Positions 1-6,894 of a DNA stretch of 17,215 bases are shown piece by piece. The notes beneath the pieces were generated by a model that saw only the letters and a program-made list of their open reading frames with translations, had not been told where the DNA came from and made no database searches. Location of the stretch: NCBI GenBank assembly GCA_900754855.1, contig CAAEEI010000057.1, positions 1-17,215 of the forward strand, written 5' to 3'. Made by a program: the position numbers and the translations under genes. Numbering within the stretch: the stretch's first letter is position 1; every line of letters begins with the position of its first letter. This DNA comes from Lachnospiraceae bacterium (GTDB lineage Bacteria > Bacillota > Clostridia > Lachnospirales > Lachnospiraceae).

Positions 1-358
1 CAAAGGTCAGGGCATGCAGCAGCCATTCTCCCGCCTCTTTTCCCGCTTCTTTAAAACGGAAGGAGAAAAGATAAGAAAAAATCCGGGAAAAATCCGGACA
101 GGGATATTCCCCCTCCAGTTTTTTCAGTTCTTTTGCCAGAGCGTCAATATCCACCTGGCTTTCTTCCAGTATTTCCTCCTGCTCTATCCGGCTTTTCGAT
201 TCCGTCTTTCTTTGTTTTTGCTCTTCTTCCCCGGTTTCCGTCTCTGTTCCGTTTCGTTCCTGCAGCAAAACGGTTTCTGCCTGTACGGACACAGAGAATA
301 ATCCCACGCAAAGAAGACAAAATAGCCACAGCCGTATACATTGATTGACCCTATGCAT
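1..358 (-). CDS. spoIIIAE: SpoIIIAE, stage III sporulation protein (partial, N-terminal 119 codons)
   Basis: The reading frame starts at ATG 358 (MHRVNQCIRLWLFCLLCVGL...) and stays open to the left edge of the window, so the C-terminal part is missing. A GGGGAG ribosome binding site lies about 7 nt upstream. Residues about 8-24 form a hydrophobic signal peptide or first membrane segment. An acidic, Gln/Glu-rich linker (about residues 34-75) follows, and then a segment ending FSFRFKEAGKEAGEWLLHAL, which resembles the region just before the membrane domain of SpoIIIAE. Known role of the family: a polytopic membrane component of the SpoIIIA-SpoIIQ channel that the mother cell builds to sustain the engulfed forespore. 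It begins 13 nt after spoIIIAD, in the conserved operon order, which is the main support for the call. No frameshift is seen in the part present. Confidence 0.86.
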   Translation of the reverse strand, partial: MHRVNQCIRLWLFCLLCVGLFSVSVQAETVLLQERNGTETETGEEEQKQRKTESKSRIEQEEILEESQVDIDALAKELKKLEGEYPCPDFSRIFSYLFSFRFKEAGKEAGEWLLHALTF

Positions 359-371
359 CAAATACTCCCCG

Positions 372-755
372 TCACATCAACTGTTCAATGGTTTCCAGTA
401 AAGAATTAATAATGGGGATACTCAGAATAAAAATCGACAGCTTTCCAATGGTTTCCACCTGAAAAGCAATGGACTGGTATCCGAGATCCTGACAGATATT
501 GGAAGCAATCTGGCAAATGTATGCAATCGCCAGCAACTTGAATAAAATTTTAATATAGGTATCGCTGATGTGGATTCTCTCTCCCAGTTTACGGGCAAAA
601 TCCACTACCACCGAAAGATTGGCCGTCAGATAGACGATCAGAAAAAGACTGACCGCCAGAAGAACAAAAACGCTGTATTCTTTTTGAAATTGCCGGACGA
701 CCATGGCCAGAACCGCTCCCCCGATGCCGATCAATGCAATTTTTAAAATCACCAT
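372..755 (-). CDS. spoIIIAD: SpoIIIAD, stage III sporulation membrane protein
   Basis: This 127-residue membrane protein has hydrophobic segments at roughly residues 3-20, 28-50, 70-90 and 108-125, matching the roughly 130-residue SpoIIIAD family. Membrane embedding and the operon position support the call. The open frame extends upstream to 875, but that would overlap spoIIIAC and add about 40 unlike residues. A GGAGGA motif sits 6 nt before ATG 755 and directly abuts ATG 761, so 755 (MVILKIALIGIGG...) is preferred; 761 and 779 are alternatives. Known role: with SpoIIIAC and SpoIIIAE it forms the membrane part of the mother-cell channel complex. It lies 49 nt after spoIIIAC and 13 nt before spoIIIAE. 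Confidence 0.9.
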   Translation of the reverse strand: MVILKIALIGIGGAVLAMVVRQFQKEYSVFVLLAVSLFLIVYLTANLSVVVDFARKLGERIHISDTYIKILFKLLAIAYICQIASNICQDLGYQSIAFQVETIGKLSIFILSIPIINSLLETIEQLM

Positions 756-804
756 TTGCATTCCTCCATCTTCGTACATGATTCCCCGTCTTTTTTCCCG
801 TTTT

Positions 805-999
805 TCATAGCTGAAACAAACTGTAAATCTGGGAGAACAGATCGTTGATACAGGGAATGATCCAGGACAGTACAATAAACAGCCCGGACAGACTGATCAA
901 AAATGCCTGCTCGTCCCGTCCGGCATGTTTTAACACCTGATTTAATATGGTCACCAAAATTCCCACGGCTGCAATTTTAAAAATAAGCTGAATGGTCAT
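805..999 (-). CDS. spoIIIAC: SpoIIIAC, stage III sporulation membrane protein
   Basis: This small 64-residue protein has two membrane helices (about residues 4-22 and 32-50) separated by the polar loop KHAGRDEQ. Length and pattern fit SpoIIIAC, which is 68 residues in Bacillus subtilis and has a similar FKIAAVGILV-type first helix. The ATG at 999 has a GGAGAGG ribosome binding site a few bases upstream. Known role: a small membrane subunit of the SpoIIIA-SpoIIQ complex, acting in the mother-cell membrane around the forespore. It starts 25 nt after spoIIIAB, consistent with one transcript. Confidence 0.92.
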   Translation of the reverse strand: MTIQLIFKIAAVGILVTILNQVLKHAGRDEQAFLISLSGLFIVLSWIIPCINDLFSQIYSLFQL

Positions 1000-1024
1000 A
1001 ACCCTCTCCTATCCCGGACTTTTC

Positions 1025-1537
1025 CTACAGCAGGACGATGACAAGCAATCCGCTCGCAGACAGACAAAGCGCCTGACAGACTTTTTTCTGTTTATCCACA
1101 CATTCTTTCATTTGTAAAACATGCGTCTGGATTTTTTCAGAAAGCTGTCTGGCCGTATCCTGATGAAAGAGGAGGTCGTCCGAAAGCAGGTTGCGTCCCA
1201 CCTGAAGAAAAAGGAGTTTTTCCTCCGTGCTGAATACCGCGCTGAAATAAAACGTCAGCAGCCGTTCAAATTCGTCTGCAAAAAGGAAATCAGTTTTCTT
1301 TTGCAGTTCCCCGGACAACTCGGTGAAAAAATCGCCCCACACCGTTTTTGTCCGTTCCCCCAATTCCTGAAAAAGCTGCGGCAGCGGCATTTTCGTGTTC
1401 CTGATCTCAGATTCCAGTATCCGAAACAGATACTCTCCTTCTTCCAACAGACGGATACGTTCTCCGGATGGTTCCATCAGCCGTATACTCAGCAGATAGC
1501 CGGCCATGAGAACCAGCACACTCCCCAGAATTTTCAT
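1025..1537 (-). CDS. spoIIIAB: SpoIIIAB, stage III sporulation protein
   Basis: This 170-residue protein has an N-terminal membrane helix (MKILGSVLVLMAGYLL), a long helical, charged middle part, and a C-terminal hydrophobic helix ending SASGLLVIVLL. That architecture and length match SpoIIIAB (171 residues in B. subtilis). The frame also allows ATG 1561, but ATG 1537 overlaps the spoIIIAA stop as ATGA and has a GGAGGGG site about 6 nt upstream, so 1537 is preferred. The cytosolic part of SpoIIIAB resembles GspF-type proteins of secretion systems, and it is thought to work next to the SpoIIIAA ATPase. The ATGA junction implies translational coupling with spoIIIAA. Confidence 0.91.
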   Translation of the reverse strand: MKILGSVLVLMAGYLLSIRLMEPSGERIRLLEEGEYLFRILESEIRNTKMPLPQLFQELGERTKTVWGDFFTELSGELQKKTDFLFADEFERLLTFYFSAVFSTEEKLLFLQVGRNLLSDDLLFHQDTARQLSEKIQTHVLQMKECVDKQKKVCQALCLSASGLLVIVLL

Positions 1538-2499
1538 GACGATCCCCTCCAGACTCTGCATCCGGCGGCGTCAAAAATATCAATTCTGCGTTGTCCGCTT
1601 TTTTCCGCCTTAATCTGTACGTAGCGGTCAAAAGGATATTTTTTTAAATAAATCCCCAGCAGTGGGCGATGAAAAATATCCTCCATGTCTTTTCCGTGCA
1701 CAGTCATCAACACCTGACACCCACAGTTTCTGATGTATTTCAAAGCTTCAATATCTTCCACATCACCAATTTCATCGGCGGCAATCACCTGCGGCGCCAT
1801 GGAACGGAGCAGCATCAGCATACCTTCTCCTTTTGGACAGCGATCCAGAAGATCCGTACGTTTTCCAAGATAAAATCCCTCGGAAAGTCTGGTGCGGTTG
1901 CCAATCTCACTTCGTTCATCCACCACCGAAACATTGATTCCTTCAAAATAGGGGGTTCCATCGGAAATCACCCGGATAATGTCCCGGAGATAAGTGGTCT
2001 TCCCCGCTCCCGGCGGAGAAATCAGCAACGTATTATAAAAACACCCGTCTTCCGTCAAATAAGGAAAAAATGCCTCGCAGCATCCCTTCCGCTGACGGGC
2101 GATCCGAATGTTCATGGAGGAAATCTGCTGCAGCTGCCGCCGTCCATTTCCATCCAGATAGGATTTTCCACACAGACCGATCCGATGTCCTCCCTTTAAG
2201 GTAATAAATCCTTCCCGCACTTCTTCCTTATATGCAAAAAGAGAATACTGGCTGATTTTTTGAAAGGTGATTTTCATATCTTCCGATGTTACCACATACC
2301 CCCTCGTTTCCTCCTCCGTCAGCTCTCCCTCATCGCTGAGAAAGTATTCCCGGCGAAGTGTGCGGATCAGTAACGGTAGATTCATCCGCAAACGAATCTC
2401 TGTGATTTCAGGCTGACTGAAAATTTTTCCCATTCTCTTCCGAATATTATCAGAAAAAACAGGGATAATTTCCTGATAAACCGTTGTCTGTTCTTCCAT
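1534..2499 (-). CDS. spoIIIAA: SpoIIIAA, secretion-type ATPase of the SpoIIIA complex
   Basis: This 321-residue cytosolic ATPase carries Walker A SPPGAGKTT (161-169), Walker B VIAADEIG (238-245) and a conserved His in TVHG (268). The N-terminal part contains EIRLRMNLPLLI (about 34-45), typical of SpoIIIAA. Family length is about 307 residues, so it is complete. Known role: an ATPase related to type II/IV secretion ATPases that powers or assembles the mother-cell to forespore channel; made in the mother cell. The ATG at 2499 is preceded by GGAGAG with suitable spacing. It is the first gene of the operon and is probably transcribed by sigma-E RNA polymerase (see the promoter candidate at 2586-2613). 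Confidence 0.94.
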   Translation of the reverse strand: MEEQTTVYQEIIPVFSDNIRKRMGKIFSQPEITEIRLRMNLPLLIRTLRREYFLSDEGELTEEETRGYVVTSEDMKITFQKISQYSLFAYKEEVREGFITLKGGHRIGLCGKSYLDGNGRRQLQQISSMNIRIARQRKGCCEAFFPYLTEDGCFYNTLLISPPGAGKTTYLRDIIRVISDGTPYFEGINVSVVDERSEIGNRTRLSEGFYLGKRTDLLDRCPKGEGMLMLLRSMAPQVIAADEIGDVEDIEALKYIRNCGCQVLMTVHGKDMEDIFHRPLLGIYLKKYPFDRYVQIKAEKSGQRRIDIFDAAGCRVWRGSS

Positions 2500-2585
2500 A
2501 GCTTCTCTCCTTTTGCCCTGCTGACCTTTTGCCGTTTTATTGTCCTGTCTATCCCTTCTTCCTCCGATGACGTTCTTATGCTTTA

Positions 2586-2613
2586 TATATATGAGACAGG
2601 CTGAAACTTATGC
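2586..2613 (-). promoter_or_regulatory. Candidate sigma-E-type promoter of the spoIIIA operon
   Basis: Reading the minus strand, GCATAAG (2613-2607) and CATATATA (2593-2586) are separated by 13 nt. The sigma-E consensus is roughly KMATATT, about 14 bp, CATACAAT, so the match is partial (5 of 7 and about 5 of 8). It would start the transcript near 2579, leaving a leader of about 80 nt. Support comes mostly from the known sigma-E control of spoIIIA in Bacillus. Confidence 0.33.
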
Positions 2614-2635
2614 CGTGATTTTTCAAAAATTTTCC

Positions 2636-2664
2636 TTGCCGTCTGTCCCGGGAAATAGTATAAT
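2636..2664 (+). promoter_or_regulatory. Sigma-A promoter of the FAD oxidoreductase gene
   Basis: TTGCCG (2636-2641) and a perfect TATAAT (2659-2664) are separated by exactly 17 nt. The predicted start is near 2671, giving a leader of about 59 nt before ATG 2730. The -10 is followed at once by the Fur-box-like sequence at 2671-2685. Confidence 0.75.
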
Positions 2665-2690
2665 TAATTTCAGTAATGATTATCGTTTTT

Positions 2691-2707
2691 AAAAAAGCCC
2701 TCGGGCT
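2691..2707 (-). terminator. Possible short terminator on the minus strand, or leader hairpin on the plus strand
   Basis: AGCCC (2696-2700) and GGGCT (2703-2707) can pair as a 4-5 bp GC-rich stem. Read on the minus strand it is followed by five T residues (2695-2691), which is terminator-like. It would stop antisense transcripts coming through the oxidoreductase gene before they enter spoIIIAA. Read on the plus strand it lies in the leader just before the AAGGAGG site. The stem is short, so the call is weak. Confidence 0.3.
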
Positions 2708-2729
2708 GTAAAAAAGGAGGTTCTACAAA

Positions 2730-4196
2730 ATGTATGACGTATTAATTATCGGCGCCGGCATTGCCGGAACTGCGATTGCCAGAAGACTGTCCCGCTATCA
2801 GTTATCCATCTGCCTGGTGGAAAAAGCCAACGATGTTGCCATGGGTTCGACCAAAGCCAACAGCGCCATCGTTCACGGCGGGTATGCGGAAGCCAATGCC
2901 AAATTAAAAGGAAGACTCTGCTATCAGGGACGGGTGCAGTTTGCACAGCTTAATGAAGAACTCCATTTTGGATTCCGGCAAACAGGAAGTCTCGTGATCA
3001 CCACCGATGAAAATGACCTTCCTAAATTACAGGCTATGCTGGAAAACGGCAAAAAAAATGGACTGACGGATCTTAAAATTTTAAATCATGAGGAAATCAT
3101 GGCTTTAGAACCAAACATCAATAAAGAAGTGTGTTACGCCCTCTACTGCGAAGGCGCCGGGGTATGTTCCCCTTATGAAATGGCCATTGCTCTGGCGGAA
3201 AACGCTGTGCACAACGGCGTAGATCTATACCTTTATTCCGAGGTGGTGGGAATAGAAAAAGAAGCGGATCATTTCCTTGTTCATATGCAAAACCGGGATT
3301 TCAAAGCCCGCTATGTGATCAACGCGGCCGGTCTTTCCTCTGCGCAGATCGACCAGATGGTCAACGAAAAATCTTTTGAGATTCATCCTCGTTCCGGAGA
3401 ATATCTCCTTTTTGCAGCAGGTACCGGAGACGCTTTAAACACGGTCGTTTTTCAGATGCCATCCAAAATGGGCAAGGGCATTCTGGTGACCAGTACCTAT
3501 CATGGCAACCTGCTTTTAGGACCGGACGCCATTGATGAAGACGGCGGGGTTGACCGCAGCACCCATGTTGAGCGTCTCTGGAATATCTATCAGTCGGGAC
3601 TTCTCACCACGGATAAAATTGATACGGAAACGTTCATCCGCAGTTTTACAGGAATCCGCGCTGTGGCCAGCACCGATGATTTCATTGTAGGCGCCACGGC
3701 AACACCGGGATTTATCAACGTCGCCGGAATCCAGTCTCCGGGACTGACGTCTTCCCCGGCCATCGCAGATATGGTTGTGGAAGAATTATCTGCCCAGGGG
3801 CTCTCTCTGGTTGAAGATCCGTCTTACGATCCTTACCGCGCGCCGATTCTTCATCCAAAAGAAAAACTGGATTTTGAAGAACTGTCCCGTCGTATCGATC
3901 TGCCTTCCTGTCCGGAAAAAATTATCTGCCGTTGCGAGCAGGTAGATGAGGCTACCATCGTGGACTGTCTCCACCGGGGCATTCCTGTTCTTTCCGTGGA
4001 CGGCGTAAAACGAAGAACCCGCGCGTCCATGGGTTACTGTCAGGGCGCATTCTGCCGTCCACGTATTCAGTCCATCATGGAACGGGAATACGGCGTACCG
4101 ATCGACACCAGCACCGACATCCAGAAAGAAGGAGCCGCTCGCGTCACCAGAGAAGAATTTCTGGCTTACGAACGGCAGCAGAAAAAAGATTGCTGA
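2730..4196 (+). CDS. GlpA-like FAD-dependent oxidoreductase with C-terminal BFD-type [2Fe-2S] domain
   Basis: This 488-residue protein starts with an FAD-binding Rossmann motif, IIGAGIAGTAIARRLS (about residues 6-21), followed by the DAO-superfamily segment STKANSAIVHGGY typical of glycerol-3-phosphate dehydrogenase/L-2-hydroxyglutarate oxidase relatives. The C-terminus has a BFD-like [2Fe-2S] domain with Cys400, Cys402, Cys437 and Cys442 (CRC and CQGAFC) and the block DGVKRRTRASMG, as in anaerobic GlpA. It is cytosolic, with no signal peptide. ATG 2730 has AAGGAGGT about 8 nt upstream. In many Clostridia such genes sit beside a second flavoprotein and a small DUF1667 protein; here it stands alone, so its electron partner and substrate are unknown. 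Glycerol-3-phosphate or a 2-hydroxyacid are the leading options. It converges on the permease gene with an 8-nt gap. Confidence 0.85.
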   Translation: MYDVLIIGAGIAGTAIARRLSRYQLSICLVEKANDVAMGSTKANSAIVHGGYAEANAKLKGRLCYQGRVQFAQLNEELHFGFRQTGSLVITTDENDLPKLQAMLENGKKNGLTDLKILNHEEIMALEPNINKEVCYALYCEGAGVCSPYEMAIALAENAVHNGVDLYLYSEVVGIEKEADHFLVHMQNRDFKARYVINAAGLSSAQIDQMVNEKSFEIHPRSGEYLLFAAGTGDALNTVVFQMPSKMGKGILVTSTYHGNLLLGPDAIDEDGGVDRSTHVERLWNIYQSGLLTTDKIDTETFIRSFTGIRAVASTDDFIVGATATPGFINVAGIQSPGLTSSPAIADMVVEELSAQGLSLVEDPSYDPYRAPILHPKEKLDFEELSRRIDLPSCPEKIICRCEQVDEATIVDCLHRGIPVLSVDGVKRRTRASMGYCQGAFCRPRIQSIMEREYGVPIDTSTDIQKEGAARVTREEFLAYERQQKKDC

Positions 4197-4204
4197 TCGT
4201 TGAT

Positions 4205-4975
4205 TCAGTATAAACCTCTTTTTCTCAACACTCTTTTTTCCAGAGTGGAAAAAACCAGCTGGTCAATGAGGACGCCTGTGACAACGATGACGATCATCAC
4301 CAGCATGACCTGATTGATGTCAGCCAGATTACGACCGGTAATGAGGGTCTGCCCAAGACCAATGGATGTGGTCATGACTTCTCCGCTCATCAATGCTCTC
4401 CAGGCAAAGGACCAGCCCTGTTTCATGCCGGAAAGCAGCTCCGGCAAAGCCGCCGGTAAAATCACTTTCTGATATAATTGTTTCTGCCCTGCCCCCATGG
4501 TCAGGGCAGCTTTTTGATAAAGCGGAGGAACATTGGCAAAAGCATGATCCACCGCCAGCGCCACCCCGAAGGCCGATCCCATAATCACCACGAAAATGAT
4601 CGCTCCCTGGGTAAGCCCGAACCAGAGAATGGAAAACGGTACCCAGCATATACTGGGCAGGGTCTGTATTCCCATGATCAGCGGCCGGAGATTCTGACGA
4701 AGAAACGGAAAATGATGCAACAGCACCCCCAGAATTCCTCCGAAAACCAGAGAAAAGAAATAACCGACAGCCCCTCGCAAAAGACTGTTTCCCACGGCCA
4801 CCGGCAGGCTTCCATCTGCCAGAAGCCGATGAAAACTCCCGGCCACACCGGAAGGGGACGGCATGGCGTAGGCTTTCCAGAGGGAGAGACCCTCTACACC
4901 CACCATATAGATTCCCTGCCATACAACCACGATGGCCACCAGGAAAAGAATTTGTGTCACATGCTTTTTTTTCAT
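4205..4975 (-). CDS. ABC importer permease, sulfonate/taurine/nitrate (SsuC/TauC) class
   Basis: This 256-residue inner-membrane protein has about six hydrophobic segments: residues about 8-26, a long central set between 65 and 150, and one near the C-terminus (QVMLVMIVIVVTGVLIDQLVF). The cytosolic coupling motif of binding-protein-dependent permeases is recognisable in ALTMGAGQKQLYQKVILPAALPELLSGMKQGWSFAWRAL, the EAA loop that touches the ATPase. Members of this class import aliphatic sulfonates, taurine, nitrate or thiamine-pyrimidine precursors; the sequence does not decide which. ATG 4975 overlaps the ATPase stop as ATGA and has AGGAGG upstream, so the pair is translationally coupled. It is the last gene of the importer operon. 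Confidence 0.88.
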   Translation of the reverse strand: MKKKHVTQILFLVAIVVVWQGIYMVGVEGLSLWKAYAMPSPSGVAGSFHRLLADGSLPVAVGNSLLRGAVGYFFSLVFGGILGVLLHHFPFLRQNLRPLIMGIQTLPSICWVPFSILWFGLTQGAIIFVVIMGSAFGVALAVDHAFANVPPLYQKAALTMGAGQKQLYQKVILPAALPELLSGMKQGWSFAWRALMSGEVMTTSIGLGQTLITGRNLADINQVMLVMIVIVVTGVLIDQLVFSTLEKRVLRKRGLY

Positions 4976-5715
4976 TCTTCTTCCTCCTGTATTTCTTCCA
5001 AGATTCGATGACGATAGCGGATAAATTCTTCTTCATATACCTGTCTTGGCCGTGGCAAAGGAAGATCGATGATTTCCCGGATCGTCCCGTCATGGGCAGA
5101 CATGACCGCCACCCGATCCCCCAGATACACGGCTTCTTCCACGCTGTGGGTAATGAAAAATATCGTCTTTTTCGTCTTCATCCAGATTTCCTGTAATTCT
5201 TTCCGCAGACGATTGGACGTCTGTTTATCCAGAGCCGAAAAAGGTTCATCCATCAGAAGTATCTCGGCGTCCATGGTAAAGGCCCTGGCCAGAGCAACTC
5301 TCTGACGCATACCGCCGGAAAGCTGGTGAATGGCATAAGTGCGATAAGCGGTAAGCCGCATCATTTCCAGATATTTCTCCACCCGTCTTTGTCTCTCTTC
5401 TTCCGGCACTCCCGTAATCTCCATACCAAAACGAATATTTTCTTCCACATTCAGCCAGGGAAACAGGGCATGTTCCTGAAACATGACCGTACGGTCTGCT
5501 CCCGGTCCGGTCACTTTTTTCCCATTCATAAGGATCTCTCCTCCCGTGGGCAGTTCCAGACCGGCAATGAGATTAAGCAGGGTACTTTTTCCGCAGCCGC
5601 TCCGCCCTACCACACAGAAAAATTCTCCCTGTCTGATTTCCAGATTAATCTGCTTCAGCGTTGCTTTTTTACTATGGGCAAATGTTTTGCTTACCTGTCT
5701 GAGTTCTAACGACAT
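4972..5715 (-). CDS. ABC importer ATP-binding protein, sulfonate/taurine/nitrate (SsuB/TauB) class
   Basis: This 247-residue ATPase has Walker A GRSGCGKS (38-45), Q-loop Gln80, signature LSGGM (132-136), Walker B ILLMDEP (152-158) and switch His190. The stretch MFQEHALFPWLNVEENI after the Q-loop is characteristic of the SsuB/TauB/NrtD group. It energises the permease encoded next. ATG 5715 lies inside the end of the binding-protein gene (10-nt overlap) and uses GGGAGG 5-6 nt upstream. All catalytic residues are present, so it should be active. The acidic tail EEIQEEEE is not typical but looks harmless. Confidence 0.92.
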   Translation of the reverse strand: MSLELRQVSKTFAHSKKATLKQINLEIRQGEFFCVVGRSGCGKSTLLNLIAGLELPTGGEILMNGKKVTGPGADRTVMFQEHALFPWLNVEENIRFGMEITGVPEEERQRRVEKYLEMMRLTAYRTYAIHQLSGGMRQRVALARAFTMDAEILLMDEPFSALDKQTSNRLRKELQEIWMKTKKTIFFITHSVEEAVYLGDRVAVMSAHDGTIREIIDLPLPRPRQVYEEEFIRYRHRILEEIQEEEE

Positions 5716-6677
5716 AAATTACCTCCCGGCAGTTCCTCAATAAATTTCTGCTCTTTTGCTATTCGGGCAAAATCTTCCAATGCCTCCTGATTAACCTCTG
5801 TGGACACCTGCATTTTCGCAAAAGCGCTGGTCAGAATATCCAGAGCAAGCGTCTTTCCTGTGGCAGCATTGATTTCCGCATTGATGACCTGCGCCGCTTC
5901 CTGCACATTTTCATTGATGATTGTCGTTGCGCCTTCGTGTTCCTGTAAAAAACTTTCCACGATTTCCGGATGTTCTTCCATAAACGCATGACGAACGACC
6001 ACGACAGCCACCGGATAATTTCCTTCCATGTATAACTGATCATAGTCAAGCACCACTTCCGCGCCATTTTTTACCAGTGTTGATCCCCATGGTTCCGGCA
6101 CCACCGCCGCGTCAATGTTTCCCTGATCCATAAGGTTTTGTACATCTGCATTTTCTACCGCTGTGACGGTAACTGTTCCTCCCTCTTCTACCGGAGAAAG
6201 ACCATGATCAGACAGAAGTTTTAAGAGACACAAATGCTGCGTATTCCCAATCTGTGGAACCGCCACCGTTTTTCCATCCAGATCTTCCACCGAAGTAATC
6301 TCTTCTTTTGGCGCCCGGATTAATTCTGCTCCTGCTTTTGACGCCCCGGAAAGGATGGTCACCTCTCCCTGCGATTTTACGTTGGCGCTGATGGCCGGTA
6401 CCGGGCCAATATACCCGATGTCAATGTCCCCGGAAAATAAAGCTTCCACCTCAGCCGGACCGGCGTTAAATGCCGTCCATTTCACCTCTGCCGTATCACC
6501 AAGCGCTTTTTCCAGCGTGCCCTGGGCTTTCATATACAATGCCTGCGCATGGGTAACGTTATTAAAATAACCTACATGCACCTCCGGCTTTTTCGCTTCC
6601 TGGCTTCCACATCCGCTGACAAGCAGCATTGCCGCCGCCAACACCATATTCATTGCCATCATTTTTATCTTTCTCAT
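5706..6677 (-). CDS. Substrate-binding lipoprotein of a sulfonate-type ABC importer (SsuA-like)
   Basis: This 323-residue protein has a lipoprotein signal: basic MRKIK, a hydrophobic core (6-19) and the lipobox LVSGC with lipidated Cys23. The mature part follows the NMT1/SsuA-type binding fold, with GYFNNVTHAQALYMKAQG near the start, WTAFNAGPAEVEALFSGDIDIGYIGPVPAI and VVPEPWG. It should sit on the outer face of the membrane and deliver substrate to the permease. Aliphatic sulfonate, nitrate or taurine is typical of the family; the ligand here is not determined. The frame is open to 6716, but ATG 6677 has GAGGAGG about 8 nt upstream and gives a proper signal peptide, so it is chosen. It is the first gene of the operon, divergent from the LacI-type regulator. 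Confidence 0.9.
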   Translation of the reverse strand: MRKIKMMAMNMVLAAAMLLVSGCGSQEAKKPEVHVGYFNNVTHAQALYMKAQGTLEKALGDTAEVKWTAFNAGPAEVEALFSGDIDIGYIGPVPAISANVKSQGEVTILSGASKAGAELIRAPKEEITSVEDLDGKTVAVPQIGNTQHLCLLKLLSDHGLSPVEEGGTVTVTAVENADVQNLMDQGNIDAAVVPEPWGSTLVKNGAEVVLDYDQLYMEGNYPVAVVVVRHAFMEEHPEIVESFLQEHEGATTIINENVQEAAQVINAEINAATGKTLALDILTSAFAKMQVSTEVNQEALEDFARIAKEQKFIEELPGGNLCR

Positions 6678-6742
6678 GCAATCATCCTCCTCTTCCTGGT
6701 GGGCGTTATCCGCCATCGGGACAAAATCTTTTATCTGGTTTT

Positions 6743-6771
6743 ATTTTATTAAAAAATATTTCTATAAACAA
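6743..6771 (-). promoter_or_regulatory. Sigma-A promoter of the ABC importer operon
   Basis: On the minus strand, TTGTTT (6771-6766) and TAAAAT (6748-6743) are separated by 17 nt in an A/T-rich context. The predicted start is near 6736, about 59 nt before ATG 6677. Operator 1 (6782-6795) lies 10 nt upstream of the -35. Confidence 0.55.
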
Positions 6772-6781
6772 CGGCAATATT

Positions 6782-6795
6782 TGATAACGTTTTCT
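6782..6795. promoter_or_regulatory. LacI/CcpA-family operator 1
   Basis: TGATAACGTTTTCT is a near-palindrome centred on CG and differs in only the last base from operator 2. It matches the general LacI-family/cre pattern TGWAANCGNTNWCA at 12 of 14 positions. It lies between the two divergent promoters, just upstream of both -35 elements. It may be bound by the adjacent LacI-type protein or by CcpA. Confidence 0.7.
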
Positions 6796-6806
6796 TTCTA
6801 TATCCC

Positions 6807-6835
6807 TTGATTTTTCCTCGATATTTCGTTATAAT
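6807..6835 (+). promoter_or_regulatory. Sigma-A promoter of the LacI-family regulator gene
   Basis: TTGATT (6807-6812) and a perfect TATAAT (6830-6835) are separated by 17 nt. The predicted start is near 6842. Operator 2 then lies about 27-40 nt inside the transcript, where a bound repressor could act as a roadblock. Confidence 0.75.
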
Positions 6836-6867
6836 TCTTTTAAAAATATAAAAATAATCTATTATTT

Positions 6868-6881
6868 TGATAACGTTTTCA
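6868..6881. promoter_or_regulatory. LacI/CcpA-family operator 2
   Basis: TGATAACGTTTTCA is a palindrome with a single mismatch pair around central CG and matches the cre consensus at 13 of 14 positions. It abuts the ribosome binding site of the regulator gene (AAAGGAGA) and is centred 86 bp from operator 1. This placement suggests autoregulation, although a CcpA site cannot be excluded. Confidence 0.72.
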
Positions 6882-6894
6882 AAAGGAGAAAGTC

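Noticed and set aside
1..120. Apparent frameshift in spoIIIAE near the left edge
   Set aside because: A first reading with one T missing in a T-run gave a broken frame; recounting the run (six T) gives one open frame to the edge.
372..875. Long form of SpoIIIAD starting at 875 (167 residues)
   Set aside because: It would overlap spoIIIAC and adds an N-terminus unlike the family; a good ribosome binding site supports the start at 755.
4190..4212. Terminator between the convergent oxidoreductase and importer permease genes
   Set aside because: CTGA/TCAG can pair, but the stem is only 4 bp and no T-run follows on either strand.
4329..5093. Long overlapping open frames inside the importer genes and elsewhere on the opposite strand
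   Set aside because: They lie inside genes with full family motifs, lack ribosome binding sites and have no recognisable protein features.
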